From Chitinophaga rupis (GTDB taxonomy: Bacteria; Bacteroidota; Bacteroidia; Chitinophagales; Chitinophagaceae), in assembly GCF_900109685.1 (NCBI RefSeq), contig NZ_FOBB01000010.1, forward strand, positions 186,001-250,000: a DNA stretch of 64,000 nucleotides, in the 5' to 3' direction. The position numbers and the translations under genes are program-made. Below the pieces are notes generated by a model that saw nothing but the letters and a program-made list of their open reading frames with translations, did no database searches and was not told the origin of the DNA. Positions 63,418 to 64,000 of this stretch are shown in pieces. The number at the start of each line of letters is the position of its first letter. Within the stretch, counting starts at the first letter, position 1.

Positions 63418-64000
63418 ATGCAATTCTACCTACACTTCAGGGAAGAATGGAGATTCCGCGTTCCATTAAAACTCCCGCTTAAGCTAAGGCTTACACTTAT
63501 CTTTTTCATGGCCGCCTTTATGCAGGTATGCGCATCCGGATTTGCACAAAGCATAACGCTAACAGAAAATAATGCACCGCTTGAAAATGTGCTGGAAGCG
63601 CTTAAAAAGCAGAGCGGATACAATTTCCTGTACAACACACCCATGCTTGCCGGCGCCAGGCCGGTAACTATTTCTGTTAACAATGCTCCGATAGATGATG
63701 TGCTGAAGCTGTGCTTTAAAGATCAGCCGCTGGATTATACCATCAGGAAGAAGACGATCATTGTAAAGCCCAAAGCCGCCGCACCTGCGCCTGTGCCCCA
63801 GGCCATAACGGTAAAAGGAAGGGTTACCAACGAAAATAATGAGCCTTTACCCGGTGTAAGCATCGGCATTAAAGGAACGGCAAAAGGCACCACCACAGAT
63901 GCTAACGGCAGCTATATCCTGAATGTTCCTGAAGGTAATGAAACGCTGGTATTTACCTTTATCGGCTACGCTACCCGGGAGGTGCCGGTGAATAACCGCA
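63418..64000 (+). CDS. SusC/RagA TonB-dependent transporter with STN domain (3' end outside window)
   Basis: 194 codons are present; the frame is open to the window end. The ATG at 63418 gives a basic leader and a signal peptide ending around SGFAQS. The STN domain follows (about 40-100; LENVLEALKKQSGYNFLYNTPMLAG and DDVLKLCFKDQPLDYTIRKKTIIV). Then comes the start of a carboxypeptidase-like domain (VKGRVTNENNEPLPGVSIGIKGT). Plug and barrel lie outside. With the FecR gene directly upstream it forms the start of a further ECF-controlled uptake locus. Confidence 0.92.
   Translation, partial: MQFYLHFREEWRFRVPLKLPLKLRLTLIFFMAAFMQVCASGFAQSITLTENNAPLENVLEALKKQSGYNFLYNTPMLAGARPVTISVNNAPIDDVLKLCFKDQPLDYTIRKKTIIVKPKAAAPAPVPQAITVKGRVTNENNEPLPGVSIGIKGTAKGTTTDANGSYILNVPEGNETLVFTFIGYATREVPVNNR

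Overview
The window looks like a chromosomal segment of a polysaccharide-degrading Bacteroidota, most like the Chitinophagaceae. The evidence is three complete SusC/SusD pairs plus the start of a fourth SusC, three ECF sigma/FecR anti-sigma sets, a hybrid two-component system with a periplasmic propeller, many AraC regulators, and TTTG-N17-21-TAnnTTTG promoters. No tRNA, rRNA, CRISPR array, insertion sequence or prophage gene was seen.

Layout: (1) 1-6338 (-): a GH31 alpha-xylosidase-type enzyme, cut by the window start, behind a one-gene hybrid sensor/regulator (HTCS). (2) 6.6-9.7 kb (+): AraC regulator, Old Yellow Enzyme and NmrA-type NAD(P)-binding protein. (3) 9.8-20.6 kb: an HTCS split into a sensor kinase and a separate REC-AraC regulator, converging on susD-susC and a GH105 unsaturated-uronide hydrolase. 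A 17-bp motif, GGWWCGAWTCGWCAAAA, occurs upstream of the kinase, susC and GH105 genes and probably ties them into one regulon. (4) 20.8-26.9 kb: a lone SF1 helicase, an alcohol dehydrogenase relative without its catalytic-zinc cysteines paired with a methyltransferase, and a secreted HExxH protein. (5) 27-40.7 kb: GH3, tandem esterase, unknown secreted protein, ECF sigma, FecR, SusC and SusD, all on the minus strand, with a divergent AraC gene. (6) 40.8-51.4 kb: ECF sigma, FecR, SusC, SusD and a GH89 alpha-N-acetylglucosaminidase, with a divergent AraC gene. (7) 51.5-58.1 kb: aldo/keto reductase, serine hydrolase, GlxA-like regulator, divergent GAPDH, AraC regulator and YbhB-like protein. (8) 58.2-61.3 kb: a MarR regulator and a protein with rifampicin-phosphotransferase architecture, behind a clear promoter and operator. 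(9) 61.4-64 kb: ECF sigma facing away from a FecR gene, followed by a SusC cut by the window end.

Two ways of controlling glycan uptake sit side by side. The SusC proteins linked to ECF/FecR carry an N-terminal STN signalling domain. The SusC beside the HTCS lacks it. The strongest new observations are the three-copy operator of the split HTCS, the 22-bp-spaced repeats before the GH31 gene, the zinc-site loss in the dehydrogenase, the probable rifamycin-inactivation operon, and the orphan helicase.
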